64,000 bases of DNA from Haliclona indistincta (GCA_964017065.1 OZ024785.1:9255086-9319085), one strand, 5' to 3'. Numbered from the stretch's first letter, positions 44,624-56,789 are shown. The notes: generated by a model from the letters alone, not told the origin. Made by a program: numbers and translations.

Positions 44624-47600
44624 CTATGTTCTAGTGATCACACCATATGCTGGACACTCCTTCATCTCAATATTGCTGCTCTGTGGTGAGAATGCTACTC
44701 CTGCTATGTTCTCATATGAAGGAGCAGTTTGCACTGAACTCTGAGACAATGGATCAATATTCTCATACGTTGGGACAGGAGCAGGTGGAACAGAAGCACT
44801 CCTCTTTGTAGCTCCTCTACAGTACTAAATGATAATCACATTACAGGCATGTATCACCGATTTTGGTTTATTTACTTGTTTCTGACATAAAATGACACAT
44901 ATCAACAAACCAATGATGGTTCCAGTAACTATGACGACAACTATAACAACAATAAAAATAATGATGAAATTTCACAATAATAATTATATCTCACCAAACA
45001 CTAGTGGAACAATCACTACTGCCAGAAATAGAGACTGTGATACAACTACAGACCCTGTGATAATAGAAGTGAAAGTAAATGAAGAAGAGCCGGTATTGTC
45101 TGACCTGTTGACATGGGTGTGGCTCCTGATGCAGTACTAGACAGTATTACTGTGTATTCTGGTACAACTACTCCTAATATGGTAACTGGTGCTGTTGTAT
45201 TGATCTCATCTACTGCATCACCATCAGTAGCTATGATAGTGTATGATGGATGAGCTGGTACATTGAGTATACACATTGATGATCCTTGTATTGTTGCATT
45301 ATACATATCATGACCAGTTAGTGTAGATCTGAACACCACATAGCAGTGAGGATTTGGTTCATGTCCCTCAACATACTGAACTATCAGACACACTCGACCA
45401 TCAACTACTGGACCATTCACTGTGACACTCCATACATCAAATGTTGCTATAACCGAGTGTCAGAATTATAGGTATTGTGTCAGTATTTATCACTACTCAC
45501 TGATCTCTACTAGAGGTGATTGATGTATTACTCCTCCTACACTAGGCTGTACTAATGCTGAGGCAGAGTACTTCTTGTTCTCAACTAAGTTAGTAAACAT
45601 AGCCACCACTCTCCTGCTACTATCAGGTAACATGTTCACACTGCTAGTAGAAGCATTGATACAAGAGTTGAGACAAGCTTGAATGATAACAGCATTATCA
45701 CTGACACACACTGGTATGTTCTGTAACGAGCAATATTCTCTATTTTAAAACAAAATATAATATCTAGACTACCTCAATTGTAAATACGTAACTCCAGTCA
45801 CTATTGTTCCTCACATGAACGATTTTGTCATTGGTAATATTAACTTTGAGATGGATTTCTATGATAATGATTTTTGTGTGTAACTTGACCACACATAATA
45901 TCTACACACACTCTACCATGTCACTATAATCATTACTTACTTGACGGTATTAGGGAGGCACGGTAGTGCCTCCCTATGTAGGGTTGAACGAGAAAACATT
46001 AGGGAGGCACGGTAGTGCCTCCCTATGTAGGGTTGAACGAGAAAACAAGATGGCGGCTACATACAATGTATTAGCGTTCAAACGCTGATATTTCGCCTGG
46101 TCATGAATTGTATACGTCAAAAGACACTTAAATCTGCTCTCTGGCGTTGCCCCATCTTACAGTAGCAAGGAGATCGCTCGAAGTTGTTACTAAAGTGACG
46201 AACCTGGAAACGGTGAAAATCGTGTTTCGTCATCTTCGTTTTCTTCTTTCTTCTTTCTTTCTTTCTTCAGCGCGTCTAGCGCCTTTACGCGAGCAATGCC
46301 GAGACCAAAACACCCATGAACAGTCATGAAATTCTCCTGGCAGGTGCCTTTTGAACTTAGTTTTTAGCGAAACGTCGATATAAATTCCGCGATTTCTCGA
46401 TCGTGATCCATTGTCAGCTAAGTGTTAGACGCCATTGATGTGATATTGCGCAATACCGCACGTGACCAAGCAGTGGTTAGCGCACGTGACCAAGCACTAG
46501 CTTGAGTATCGCCGCGCGCCTTATGGATCACGGAGAACACATACATGTACATGTATTTGTCTGGAGTCTTCGAAGAACGGTAAGCTCGTATAGGATCACC
46601 ATTCTGCGCTAGCCAGATAATTACAACCGCCGTACATGTCTACAAACAATTGTGGGCGGGGCTCGTATCCACTGCATGCATGTGTAGGCGAGCTGATATG
46701 TACAGCATAACAATTATTATTAGCTACAAGTTTATAATAAAGAAAAGCCACCAACAACAGGAAAACTAAACCAATGGTGGAAACAAAGACAGCTCAGTAC
46801 GTGCATGATATTGAACTGCACTTCGCTGAAAAAGAAAAAAGGACACAAACAAGAAAATTAAAAAGATTTCTATCGAAATCAAAAGGATGTAGGGTTGTGA
46901 AATCTACCACTGGTCCACAATGTAAACTAACAAGGAACAAGCATGGAATGGTAACACGATTGACTTGCTAACAGACCATAGATCCCTACATCAGTGGCTG
47001 TACATAAGATCAATATTTTGTCACAAGCTGAATGCACGTTAGGTGTCAGTCAACAGCAACTAGCTGAACTAGCTATAACCAACCACAGCAGCCACTGATG
47101 TAGGGATCTATGGTCTGTTAGCAAGTCAATCGTGTTACCATTCCATGCTTGTTCCTTGTTAGTTTACATTGTGGACCAGTGGTAGATTTCACAACCCTAC
47201 ATCCTTTTGATTTCGATAGAAATCTTTTTAATTTTCTTTTGATACAGTGATACTTGATTTGTTCCCAATCCCGGCATCATTCACTGCTGCCACCTCTATC
47301 TCCAGTAATTCTCCCAGACTGCTCACACTATAAAGGTACTCAGTGGTGTTTGTTGTGTCAGTCCTCAACACTGCTCCATCACTGTGTCTAGTGATGTTGA
47401 TTATGTAGTAGTTAATGGCTACCCCTTCCAGGCTGCTAGGAGCAATCCATGTGAAGCATAGTGTACAGCTGTCAACTGTAGTACTGATCAAGTTGCTAAC
47501 TGGTGACAGGACACCTGCAGTTTACATTAATTCTCTGTCTAGTATAATGATCAAATTCTGTTACCTTGAATCATCAATACTGCCAAGCTCTGGTTGAATC

Positions 47601-47981
47601 CAGTAGTTGTTGTAGCAACACAAACAATACTAATACTGGTCTGGTCAGATGGAGCTATAAAGTTCAGTGTTACTTGTCTGTCTCCATTTGGTAGATCACT
47701 GCCACCAACAACACTGCCTCCTACTGTTGGAGTAGTACTTATACCTAAACTAGTTAGTCCATTCACTGGAGCAGCACATGTGAACTCCACCATTGTACCA
47801 GCACTGACATTTCTTGACTGAGGTGTGGTTGAAAACACTATTCCTGCTGCATAGCTACCTGAGATACATCAAAGAAACATAACAATACTTGTTAAAGAAC
47901 TCTAGATGTATTTGATACAACTTGTTCCATGCAGTCCTTACCTCTGGTAAACAGTACTAAGCTAGCAAGGAGCAGCAACAT
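44624..47981 (-). pseudogene. AB-2: second copy of the chimera, split by a foldback element
   Basis: Leader, Ig (about 47565-47861) and most of FN3-1 (47228-47514) match AB-1 almost base for base. The rest (FN3-2 45493-45860, FN3-3 45046-45440, membrane, tail 44624-44826) matches AB-1 at an offset of 3,311 bases. Foldback copy 5 (45954-47239) sits between, inside the FN3-1 codons TVS-IPSSK. Unless spliced out, it ends translation after FN3-1, leaving a secretable Ig-FN3 fragment. Otherwise intact. AB-1 and AB-2 are a very recent tandem duplication. Confidence 0.82.
45954..47239. mobile_element. Foldback element copy 5 (reverse orientation, doubled end)
   Basis: Same element as copy 4 in the opposite orientation. 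The terminal hairpin segment (AGGGAGGCAC to GTGCCTCCCT and GGGTTGAACGAGAAAAC) occurs twice in tandem at 45954-46050. YY1-like AAGATGGCGGC is on the plus strand at about 46047-46057. The inverted repeat is at about 46858-47239. AB-1 gives the empty site (GACGGTATTGATACAG), which shows at most a 1-2 bp duplication. Confidence 0.75.
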
Positions 47982-48110
47982 ATTAAAGTCAGTGATAGAG
48001 TGAACATTATGTAAACAAGCCCAGATCACGTACTCATACTGTCACAACAAATGATAAATATTCATAATTATGTCGTTCAACAAAATGCATAAATCAATTC
48101 TTTAAGCAAT
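47982..48110 (-). promoter_or_regulatory. AB-2 promoter region
   Basis: Identical to the AB-1 flank at 43382-43510. Confidence 0.4.
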
Positions 48111-48114
48111 AATG

Positions 48115-48623
48115 TCACTTTTGTAATGCAGAATGGTTGTCAGTTCTTTGAGCAAGTGCATTAGCCAGTCGTACAGCACCGAGACTCTTCACACACTTGA
48201 AGATGGTTATCCATGAGTAGAATCTCTTCTGTGACTGCTCCTCCCACACATACAGCATGGCTTTGAGACAGCTCTCTTCATTTCCCATATCGTTCACTTC
48301 AAGGTATGTTGTAAGCCCCAGTTCTTCTCCTAGATTGTACCACAGTGGAGCTAGTGGAGTCAGTAGCTGGAATAATGTGGCGTGATGGAACACTAGATTA
48401 TCAATCACATGAAGAATCTCTGTAAGATAGTGTTTAACGTAATTAATTGAGTCAACTTGAGTGCATATTGACCTAAGCAATTGTCTTCCTCTTCAAACAG
48501 GTCATTGGCACGTAGAGTACAGTAATTTACATCAGAGTCTGATGGTATAAACTGCAACTGTTGTTGATGCTCACTTGTCTCAGTTTTGTGCAGAGGAGGC
48601 AGTGTTTGTGTGAAGAGTGGCAC
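48115..48623 (-). pseudogene. Death-domain exon after B-5, frameshifted
   Basis: Duplicate of the exon at 43515 with the same 5-base insertion: linker 48405-48623, death-fold part 48115-48480. Belongs by position to B-5. Confidence 0.65.
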
Positions 48624-49223
48624 CTAAAGGCAGCAACACAATAACATATTATTGACTGAGCGACATTGATTGTTGAGTCAATAACATGTTATTGACTCAA
48701 CAATAACATGTAACAGTCTCATAGTAAATCTGAGCTTTCATATTATTTTTCTCAACTCTTGTGCAAACATTAACCAAGTACATTCTGGCACACTTTATGA
48801 AGCACAGTAAACAGTGTGTCATTAATGGATCATGCATTGTGCTAACATTAGCATTATTTTATGGTTCCCTGGCTATGTGGTAGAGTAGTGTAGTGATAAC
48901 ATGCCTGCCTAACTAGTTGCCATGGTCAACTTCCTATTGTAGAATAATGTACACATGCTTGTGTGAAGAACTGAAACATGTGAATGCAAAACAATGATGT
49001 AGTTGACTCTGAGTTCCCTTATGACACACAGGAGGTTTATATTGTGTATTGTGTATAACAATAATGTAAGCCCATTGTTGTATCAAGCTCATCTTACATA
49101 CAGAGTTAATTTTACTGTTATGGCACACCATCATTCATACTTCTTTATGTTTAAAATTTGTGTAGCAATTAATTTTTGTCACGATGACATCATGTTAATG
49201 AAATAAAATTGATTTCTATCTCT
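48624..49223. other. B-5 tail-to-death-domain intron or 3' flank
   Basis: Non-coding, near-identical to 44024-44623. No other feature. Confidence 0.45.
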
Positions 49224-49557
49224 CTATGTTCTAGTGATCACACCATATGCTGGACACTCCTTCATCTCAATATTGCTGCTCTGTGGTGAGAATGCTACTG
49301 CTGGTATGTTCTCATATGAAGGAGCAGTCTGCACTGAACTCTGAGACAATGGATCAATATTCTCATACATCGGGACAGGAGCAGAGGAAGGTGCGGTATT
49401 GGCTATAGCACTATAATAGCACTATGCTATTATAGGTTATAATAGCATAAAATTGTATTATTTTAATACTAAAAGCATGCTATTATTATACACTTGCTAT
49501 TATTGCTAATACCACATTGATACCCGGCTCTGATGTATTATCATACTACTAGCTAGC

Positions 49558-50281
49558 TCTGGGCTATTTTGCTATTATTGCTAGTTTGCTAATATTATGT
49601 TGATGTACGTATCATATACTACTCTGGGCTATTTTGCTATTATTGCTAGTTTGCTATTTTTATGTTGATGTATCATAATACTCTGGGCTAGTTTGCTATT
49701 ATTGCTAGTTTGCTATTATTATGTTGATGTATCATACTACTCTGGGCTATTTTGCTATTATTGCTAGTTTGCTATTAAGCTATTATTATGTTGATGTATC
49801 ATACTACTCTGGGCTATTTTGCTATTATTGCTAGTTTGCTATTATTATGTTGATGTATCATAATACTCTGGGCTAGTTTGCTATTATTGCTAGTTTGCTA
49901 TTATTATGTTGATGTATCATACTACTCTGGGCTATTTTGCTATTATTGCTAGTTTGCTAATAATTATTATGTTGATGTACGTATCATATACTACTCTGGG
50001 CTATTTTGCTATTATTGCTAGTTTGCTATTATTATGTTGATGTATCATAATACTCTGGGCTATTTTGCTATTATTGCTAGTTTGCTATTATTATGTTGAT
50101 GTATCATAATACTCTGGGCTATTTTGCTATTATTGCTAGTTTGCTATTATTATGTTGATGTATCATAATACTCTGGGCTATTTTGCTATTATTGCTAGTT
50201 TGCTATTATTATGTTGATGTATCATAATAGTCTGGGCTATTTTGCTATTATTGCTAGTTTGCTATTATTATGTTGATGTAT
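49558..50281. repeat. Minisatellite, about 59-bp period, about 12 copies
   Basis: Tandem unit beginning GGGCTATTTTGCTATTATTG and ending TGATGTATCATAATACTC, with small length variants. It lies next to the left end of the transposon. The GCTATTATTGCTA motif also appears near the termini, suggesting subterminal repeats that may bind transposase. Confidence 0.9.
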
Positions 50282-50559
50282 ATTATTTATTGTAATACTG
50301 AATTCTAGGTTTTATAACACCGTACTCTCCTCATTCGAGGAGGCAATAAAACAAAAGAAGAAAGAAAGAAGAGATGCAAAGGCGGAGTTAATGAGTGAGC
50401 AGTGGCACACGTCCTCTGCCGTTAACTCAGTTTTCAATTCTAGTAAAAGGATGCCTTCAGTTCTTATTGGTATCATCCTTCAGTTGCCTAATTTATCATA
50501 CTTCCCCCTTTCTCTCACTCCATGCACTCATTTTTTATTGTCTGCGCTTCTGTTAAACC

Positions 50560-50607
<48 letters not shown>

Positions 50608-50677
50608 TATGTTGGGCTACATGTATATACAGTACACTGAGCATGCAGAGACGATTATAGTATTATGCCAGCCAGCT
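50282..50677. other. Transposon 3' UTR/spacer with (AAT)n repeat
   Basis: An AAT microsatellite of about 15 units at about 50561-50607. A plus-strand frame across it gives a polyasparagine run and is not a gene. No other feature. Confidence 0.7.
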
Positions 50678-52412
50678 TTAGTTATTGGTGATGTCTCCTA
50701 GAGGGGTAGCACTCTCTTCGACGCCCTCGGCAGTGTCTATTGTCTGACCGTAGTCTTCTTGAGACACCCTAAGGTGTTTTAGTATAGCCTGTGCAGTTGG
50801 CTCTAGTTCAGAGAACTTCCTCTTCCTAAACTTGGTGGAAGTTTTAGAAAGGACTGGACCTTTTGCTGTCAACCTCTCATGACGCTCTGCATGCATCGTG
50901 CCAAGACCCAGGTGACTCACGCTAGTCAGGAACTTCTTCGCCTCAGAAGCAGGATACTTCGTTTTTCCCATCAAACCGGGAGTAGCGTCATCTCTAGAAG
51001 TGCTGCAAGGTGGCATAAGACGAAGTTGCGAGACGATGGATGGTGTTAGCGACTGGTGTTGGGATTGCAGCAGTTTTCTTAGCCATACGGCATTGCAGTC
51101 TAGAAAGTGACGCTGTTCGTCTGAGAGATGTGAAAGTTCAGGAATGCAGGTCGGATGTTTTTCCTCGGGAGGCATCAGAGTGAACTTTTGCTCTATGAAA
51201 TGGTTGATGAGCTCCACAGCTCGCTTCACGGTGTTCTCTTCGATGGTTTTTGACCATGTATCACTAGACTGCTGCACCGTCTCCTGCTGAACTGCCTGCT
51301 CTAGGCAGTGCATCGAGAGAGCAATTCTGGCGAGCTGGCCTTTGGACTTGCTGAGGATTCCACGGCGGTTTTCGTCGTCAGGAACACGTTGTCGCCTGGC
51401 GACAATTTCGTCGTGAAATTCGGTAAAAACAGCCATCCCATCCTCGCTCAGTTTGTACTCATGGCTGGTCTCGCGTCGATGAACTGTATTGATTCGCTCA
51501 AGCAGACGCTGAAAGGTGATGGTGTCAGGAGGAATAGCTGAAAGCTGCTCATAGAAAGGATCGATCTCCTCGGGACAGTCCAGCAGTTGGCGGTCGTTAA
51601 AACCGTCCACGTCGGACTTCTGTAGTTGCTCCAGTAACAGGCCTGGCTGAATAAATCCAGACATATTGAAAGCCGTGAGAGGGATCCTTGCAGAAACACT
51701 TCTAAAAGATCTAGACCAGCTGCCTCCATTGTACAACTTCAGCAATGTAGACCGATCCTGCCTAGAACCGGCATGCTTATATATGTCTAATTGTTCATAC
51801 ATAGTGGACATCTCGTCATAGAGCCCCAGTGCAGAGCCGTTGTTGTTTGCCATGACGCTATGCAACTGTTCGAACGAAAACTGGTCGACCAGGAGCTGTG
51901 GAGGGAGGGCGGCATGAGTGGTCTGTGCTTGTGCTCGTTGTTGTGCTGCATGGTGAAAAATTATCTGGTTAAAACAAACTCGCTATCAAGGCCATGCATG
52001 TATGTAGGCAGTATAGTGTACCTTCTACTGGAGAATCATCTTCTTGCCATCTCTTACACATGTCCGCTTCTATGGCTTCAACCGCCGACAAGAGCGGTTT
52101 CAGAGCTGCCGACTTTTTTTCGCCTTTTCGGGCCACGACCACTGTCCAGAGTATAGCCGGTTCCGCCCAGGTGTCGTTTATTTGAACTCGACTGTTTGCT
52201 CCCATAAAAGAAGCGCATGTGGTCAACAGTGGCAAAAACAAATACTCCGGAGGACAGCCAACTGCACTACCGTAGTTGACCAGCAACTCCTTCGTGGCGG
52301 GAGTAGTGCACTTTGACAAGTCCATTGCCCTGGCCTTGGCTGCCTCAAAGCGTCTTCTAAAAGAAGAGAACTGCAACATATTACTAGCTGCCATAGCTAG
52401 TTGGAGAGGCAC
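50678..52412 (-). CDS. DUF3987-like protein (transposon gene, two exons)
   Basis: Exon 1 (about 52018-52412) and exon 2 (50678-51946) join in frame across a 71-base GT..AG intron (AAG before GTACAC; CACCATGCAG acceptor) to about 550 residues. Resembles DUF3987, a family of primase/helicase-type ATPases known mainly from phages and bacteria. Matching features: FLPLLTTCASFMG, WAEPAILWTVVVARKG, a Walker A-like position reading ARKGEKKSAALKP, LYDEMSTMYEQLDIYK at the Walker B region, and MSGFIQPGLLLEQL. The Walker A lacks the canonical GxxGxGKS, so ATPase activity is doubtful. The second half has RIALSMHCLE and a basic C-terminal stretch (FRKRKF). Role in transposition is inferred from its place inside the element. 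Confidence 0.7.
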
Positions 52413-53426
52413 TGGGAAGACTGGTGCAAAACTAAAAATGAGGGCGAGTACGAGTGTGCGTCTTACCCAATACGCGTGCGTTACTAGGGAAGTATTGAAC
52501 GTACGTTACTGCACTGGCGGCATGCACGCGGGCAAGCTGGTCTTATTATTAGTTATTGATTGCCCGGCTATAAAAGTTATCTTTACTATCATCATTAACT
52601 ACTAACTGTATGCAGACTATTATCACTGCAACAGACTTAAAGTAGAATACATTTCTGCTCGACTGAGAATTGCGTTTATGACCAAGCAACCGAATTTGAC
52701 TAACACGATAAGCGCGCGCGAAATACTACACCCAAAATAACTTAGTGCGCATGCTCAATGACCTATCGTAGCGACGACGCGTGTACGCCTAGCCTACGCG
52801 TAGTTACGTTCGTGACACCTAGCATGCAGTTGTGAAGCAGAACGAAGTCTCCACCAGGCTCTCGCCAACAGTATCTGCTGCAATTTCACGGTGTAGTTAT
52901 TGAAAAGTTATCAAGTCTACTACTGACAAGACCTCAAGTAACTCGTACGAGTACTGTGCTCTGACTGTCAGACATCAAATTCTGTCACCATTAAATTCCA
53001 TACTACGTTTTAGACTCCACTCAAAAGATTTTCAGCATCGCGTAAGTTTTCAATAATAATCATACAAGCAACCAAAGTGACTTAATTTTCTTCATTAACA
53101 CAGTCACTGCAGCTGTGTGAGTGGGCCGACTCGGTGCACTCCGACAGTGTAGGAACCGGCAACTTACTCGCGAACTTCGCAACTCTAGCTCTCTACTCAA
53201 TAATAATCACTGTCACAGCCAGGGTTCCAATACCACCGACATACTAGTACTGATTTTAGTAAATACGCTCTCTGTGTCAAGCCTGCAGAGACGGTAAGTT
53301 TTGCCTAAGACCTCGATCAAATTTAGTTTTATAGATTGTGTTTTTGTACTCCATTTACAGCTGAACGCGGCTATCTATCAGTGAACAAAAAGTCAGAGGT
53401 GTCCTACGCGAACAGCCCGGCGAGCA
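52413..53426. promoter_or_regulatory. Divergent promoter region and 5' UTR of the transposase gene
   Basis: Between the two transposon genes. Candidate 5' UTR introns of the transposase gene start at GTAAGTTTTC (53042) and GTAAGTTTTGCC (about 53293) and end at TTTACAG (about 53360). The upstream part is GC-richer with CpG-containing motifs (GCGCGCGCG, ACGCGT). Transcription starts are not identified. Confidence 0.4.
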
Positions 53427-55271
53427 ATGGACCGTCATGAGCAGCCACCGCCTTTAAAGCGCAAGGCAGGAATAAAGATTTCTTTCAGTGAACTTCAGTC
53501 CCTTTCTTATGCAGTGTCGCATTTTCCTTCTCAAATACCAAAAAGATGGCACCTTGTTGCTGAATACGTACACAAAGAAGCGAGCAGGGCTAGTACTCCA
53601 AGTTGTGACTCCAGAATGCTCTTTGAAATCAATGGTCCAACAGAAAGGAGATTCCAGTCTACACATTCTGACTGTCAATTTGTCTTCGACTTACTTAAAG
53701 ACGACCTTCCTGAAGTGCCAAACTACGCCAATCCCTTCTACTCAAATACCGATAGTGCTGGCTTTATGTCAGTTGTCCTTCTACCATCAGTGAGCCAATG
53801 TTGTGGGCACAATCTTTTGATAAGAAATAGACCATCACACACGAGAGTGTACACAACACATGGAACAGAAGTAGGAGCCTTGTTTTCTGGTGAATGCAGA
53901 ATGTGCAAGATGAGATACATGTACAGTTTTTACGAGAAACCGCATGGACCATCTGGTGATGCTGAACGTTTTTACCTTCCTCCACTAGAACGACAATACT
54001 TTCAGCTTTCATCAAAGACGGTTTTTTCAGTGGAGCTACTTCATGAAGTCACCTTAAATCTAGAGATCTCCTGGGCCTCGTTTGAGTCTAGGGCAAAGGT
54101 GTACAATGCTAGATTCGGACAAAGAGATGCCATCAAACTGAAAGAAATCGCTCACCACTTCAGGCTTTCAGATACCGAAAATCAGTGGCTCATGAACGAC
54201 CAACGCCTGGAAGAGGCATGGTTTTTGTTTACAATTGTGAACTACTACCACCAAAGAGAACAGCAGTCTGCAGTCAAGTTTGATGCCAAACACTTTTCTG
54301 TATCTGCCAACTCATCACATAGAATAGACATCGAAGGTCTTTGTGAGAAGGTGTGTCAAGCCATCAGTGATGACAAGAACCCTTGGATAGAACATAGCTG
54401 TGATGTTAAGGGTTGCAAAGAGGGGTATGTTACTATCGATGGTCTAGAGAAGGTCAGTAGAACAATCTGTGCAGCTCCAAGAGAACGACTTAAGTTGCCT
54501 CCAGGTCTCCCTAACATAATCCAATGCTGCCACAACACTCCAGCTCTTGGTGGAAAACATTCCAGTGCCTCTAAATTTTGTAAAGAGCACGAAATGCTAC
54601 AGAACAGCAGCACCAGCACTACCATCGCTAGTTCATCAGCTACTCATCTACTAACCAGTCAAACCTCAACAAGCTTCATGCACCAACATGTCTCAGCAAC
54701 AAATTTGGGCGATCTACCCGACAATGACAATTCAACACTGCTGACAGGCTGTAAAAAGCATGTCAACAAGTACCACAACCGCACTGCTGGTATCTTCGCT
54801 GCAGTTAGACCATGCGGCGTTGTTGTGAACTTCATGGAGATGTACACCTGTGAGTCTCCGACACAGGCCTATGTCTTCTTGTGGTTGACATTTGGACGAT
54901 CGCTGGAAGATCTACAACGTTTAAAGTACTGTGGCTATGACAGGGCTTGCGATCTTCACCCTTTCGTCCAAAGGATGAAAAGAAATGGTGGACTGGGTGC
55001 CAAAATTTTAGACGATCAAGTGCAGTTTGTGGTTGACAAATTTCACTGTGTCAACCACACAGAACCCTGCTGCATGCCACCCAATAATCCAAAGTGCAAG
55101 TACCACCCTGATCTGCCAAAGTTCTCTGAAATCCATGGCACAAACACCGAATGCGCCGAACAGGCTTTTAATTGGTTGGGACGGTACAAAAGTGTAACAA
55201 GATCAATGACACAACACAAGTTTAACTTTTACATATGGAACATGATAAACAGTCACAATAGCCGTCTATAA
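53427..55271 (+). CDS. KDZ-like transposase (CxC5 cysteine cluster, RNase H-like fold)
   Basis: Single open exon of 614 codons. The N-terminal half has a cysteine cluster of the CxC type associated with KDZ transposases (CCGHNLLIRN, GECRMCKMRY) and a second cluster around HSCDVKGCKEGY and CC...FCKEH. The C-terminal half has TAGIFAAVRPCGVV, EMYTCESPTQ, YDRACDLH, VDKFHCVNH with nearby cysteines, and TNTECAEQAFNWL. These correspond in order to the YD(x)xC, H..H..C and E(xx)E(Q) landmarks of the KDZ group (Kyakuja-Dileera-Zisupton), which uses an RNase H-like DDE fold. Related domains occur in the animal protein HMGXB3. The first catalytic Asp is not certain. Full-length appearance supports recent activity. 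Confidence 0.75.
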   Translation: MDRHEQPPPLKRKAGIKISFSELQSLSYAVSHFPSQIPKRWHLVAEYVHKEASRASTPSCDSRMLFEINGPTERRFQSTHSDCQFVFDLLKDDLPEVPNYANPFYSNTDSAGFMSVVLLPSVSQCCGHNLLIRNRPSHTRVYTTHGTEVGALFSGECRMCKMRYMYSFYEKPHGPSGDAERFYLPPLERQYFQLSSKTVFSVELLHEVTLNLEISWASFESRAKVYNARFGQRDAIKLKEIAHHFRLSDTENQWLMNDQRLEEAWFLFTIVNYYHQREQQSAVKFDAKHFSVSANSSHRIDIEGLCEKVCQAISDDKNPWIEHSCDVKGCKEGYVTIDGLEKVSRTICAAPRERLKLPPGLPNIIQCCHNTPALGGKHSSASKFCKEHEMLQNSSTSTTIASSSATHLLTSQTSTSFMHQHVSATNLGDLPDNDNSTLLTGCKKHVNKYHNRTAGIFAAVRPCGVVVNFMEMYTCESPTQAYVFLWLTFGRSLEDLQRLKYCGYDRACDLHPFVQRMKRNGGLGAKILDDQVQFVVDKFHCVNHTEPCCMPPNNPKCKYHPDLPKFSEIHGTNTECAEQAFNWLGRYKSVTRSMTQHKFNFYIWNMINSHNSRL

Positions 55272-55490
55272 ACTTAAAACATTTAAACTAAAATTTAATA
55301 TCCATGCAGTGTTTACATGTTATGCTGTAACCAATCTTAAAATAATAACGGACACGGCTACTATAGGCTCGTAGAGGAAGCCTAACGCCAGTTAACAGCT
55401 TCTACTGCTGCTCACAGGGATCTTGCTGTGCTCTCATTGAAAAATTTTGAAAGCTATATAGACTTGAAAAGTGTGAAAAGGGTAGACGGC
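55272..55490. other. Transposase 3' flank
   Basis: Non-coding; AATAATAACGG and ATTTAATA stretches near 55295-55350. No clear polyadenylation signal could be chosen. Leads into the satellite. Confidence 0.4.
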
Positions 55491-56775
55491 CATAAACCTA
55501 AACACTAAACCTAAACACTAAACACTAAACCTAAACACTATATAAACACCAAACCTAAACACTAAACCTAAAATACTAAACGTAAACTCTAAACCAAACC
55601 TAAACCTAAACCTAAACACTAAACCTAAACACTAAACCTAAACACTAAACACTAATCCTAAACCCAAACCCTAAACCCAAACCCTAAAACCTAAACACTA
55701 AACACTAAACCTAAACCTAAACCTAAACCTAAACCTAAACCTAAACACTAAACCTAAAATACTAAAACACTAAACCTAAACACTAAACCTAAACTAAACT
55801 AACCTTGATATAATAACTCCTAAAAATAATATTCCACAGTCACTATAGGGCGGGGAGGCCTGACCAATCAGATTCGAGCGTGGGAAGTTTTAGGGTCCAG
55901 GCACTTTGCGCATGCAACCAAATTTGAGCTTCGCTCAAATTTGGTCACATTGCTTAAGTGCTCTGGACCCTAAAACTTCCCACGCTCGAATCTGATTGGT
56001 CAGGCCTCCCCGCCCTATAGTGACTGTGGAATATTATTATGCTCACGCACGTATGCACATTAAAGCTGAGTAGTAAAATTATAGCATAATAGCATGTTCA
56101 CTAGCATGTTCAAACCTAAACACTAAACCTAAACACTATATAAACACCAAACCTAAACACATGCACTAAACCTAAAATACTAAACGTAAACTCTAAACCT
56201 AAACACTAAACCCTAAACCCTAAACCTAAACACTAACCTAAACTAAACTAAACTAAACTCTAAACCAGACCTAAACCTAAACACTAAACACTAAACCTAA
56301 ACCTAAACCTATAAACACTAAACACTAAACCTATATATAAACCTAAACTCTAAACTCTAAACTAAACTAAACTAAACTCTAAACTAAACTAAACTAAACT
56401 AAACTAAACTAAACTAAACTAAACCCTAAACCTAAACCTAAACACTAAACCTAAACACTAAACACTAAACACTAAACCTAAACCTAAACCAAACCTAAAC
56501 TAAACCCTAAACACTAAACCTAAACCTAAACCTAAACCTAAACACTAAACCTAAACCTAAACACTAAACACTAAACACTAAACACTAAACCTAAACCTAA
56601 ACCTAAACCTAAACACTAAACACTAAACCTAAACCTAAACACTAAACCTAAAAAACTAAATCTAAATCTAAACCTAAACTCTAAAAAACTAAACCTAAAC
56701 CTAAACCTACACACTAACCTAAACACTAACCTAACCTAAACACTAAACCTATACACTAAACCTAAACCTTGATAT
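55491..56775. repeat. Degenerate CTAAAC/CCTAAA satellite
   Basis: Mixed units of CTAAAC, CCTAAA, CACTAAA and CTAAA in one orientation, interrupted by a palindrome at 55827-56040. Some stretches read CCCTAAACC and resemble plant-type telomeric repeat, but animal telomeres are usually TTAGGG and the register is irregular, so this is an internal satellite of the transposon. Confidence 0.85.
55827..56040. repeat. About 210-bp palindrome, copy 1
   Basis: Arms AATATTCCACAGTCACTATA...CCAAATTTGAGC and its complement, meeting at a GCTTCGCTCAAAT centre. Nearly perfect, so it could form a cruciform or long hairpin RNA. Its copy at 56790 is followed by the same sequence (GCTCACGCACGTATGCACAT), so the block was duplicated with its flank. 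Confidence 0.9.
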
Positions 56776-56789
56776 AATAACTCCTAAAA

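Noticed and set aside
49558..50281. CRISPR array
   Set aside because: The units are directly adjacent tandem copies with no variable spacers and no cas genes, in a eukaryotic transposon.
50391..50660. Plus-strand frame with a polyasparagine run
   Set aside because: Translation of an AAT microsatellite, with no domain on either side.
55491..56775. True chromosome end
   Set aside because: Units are irregular, of mixed length, interrupted by palindromes and enclosed by transposon and receptor sequence on both sides.
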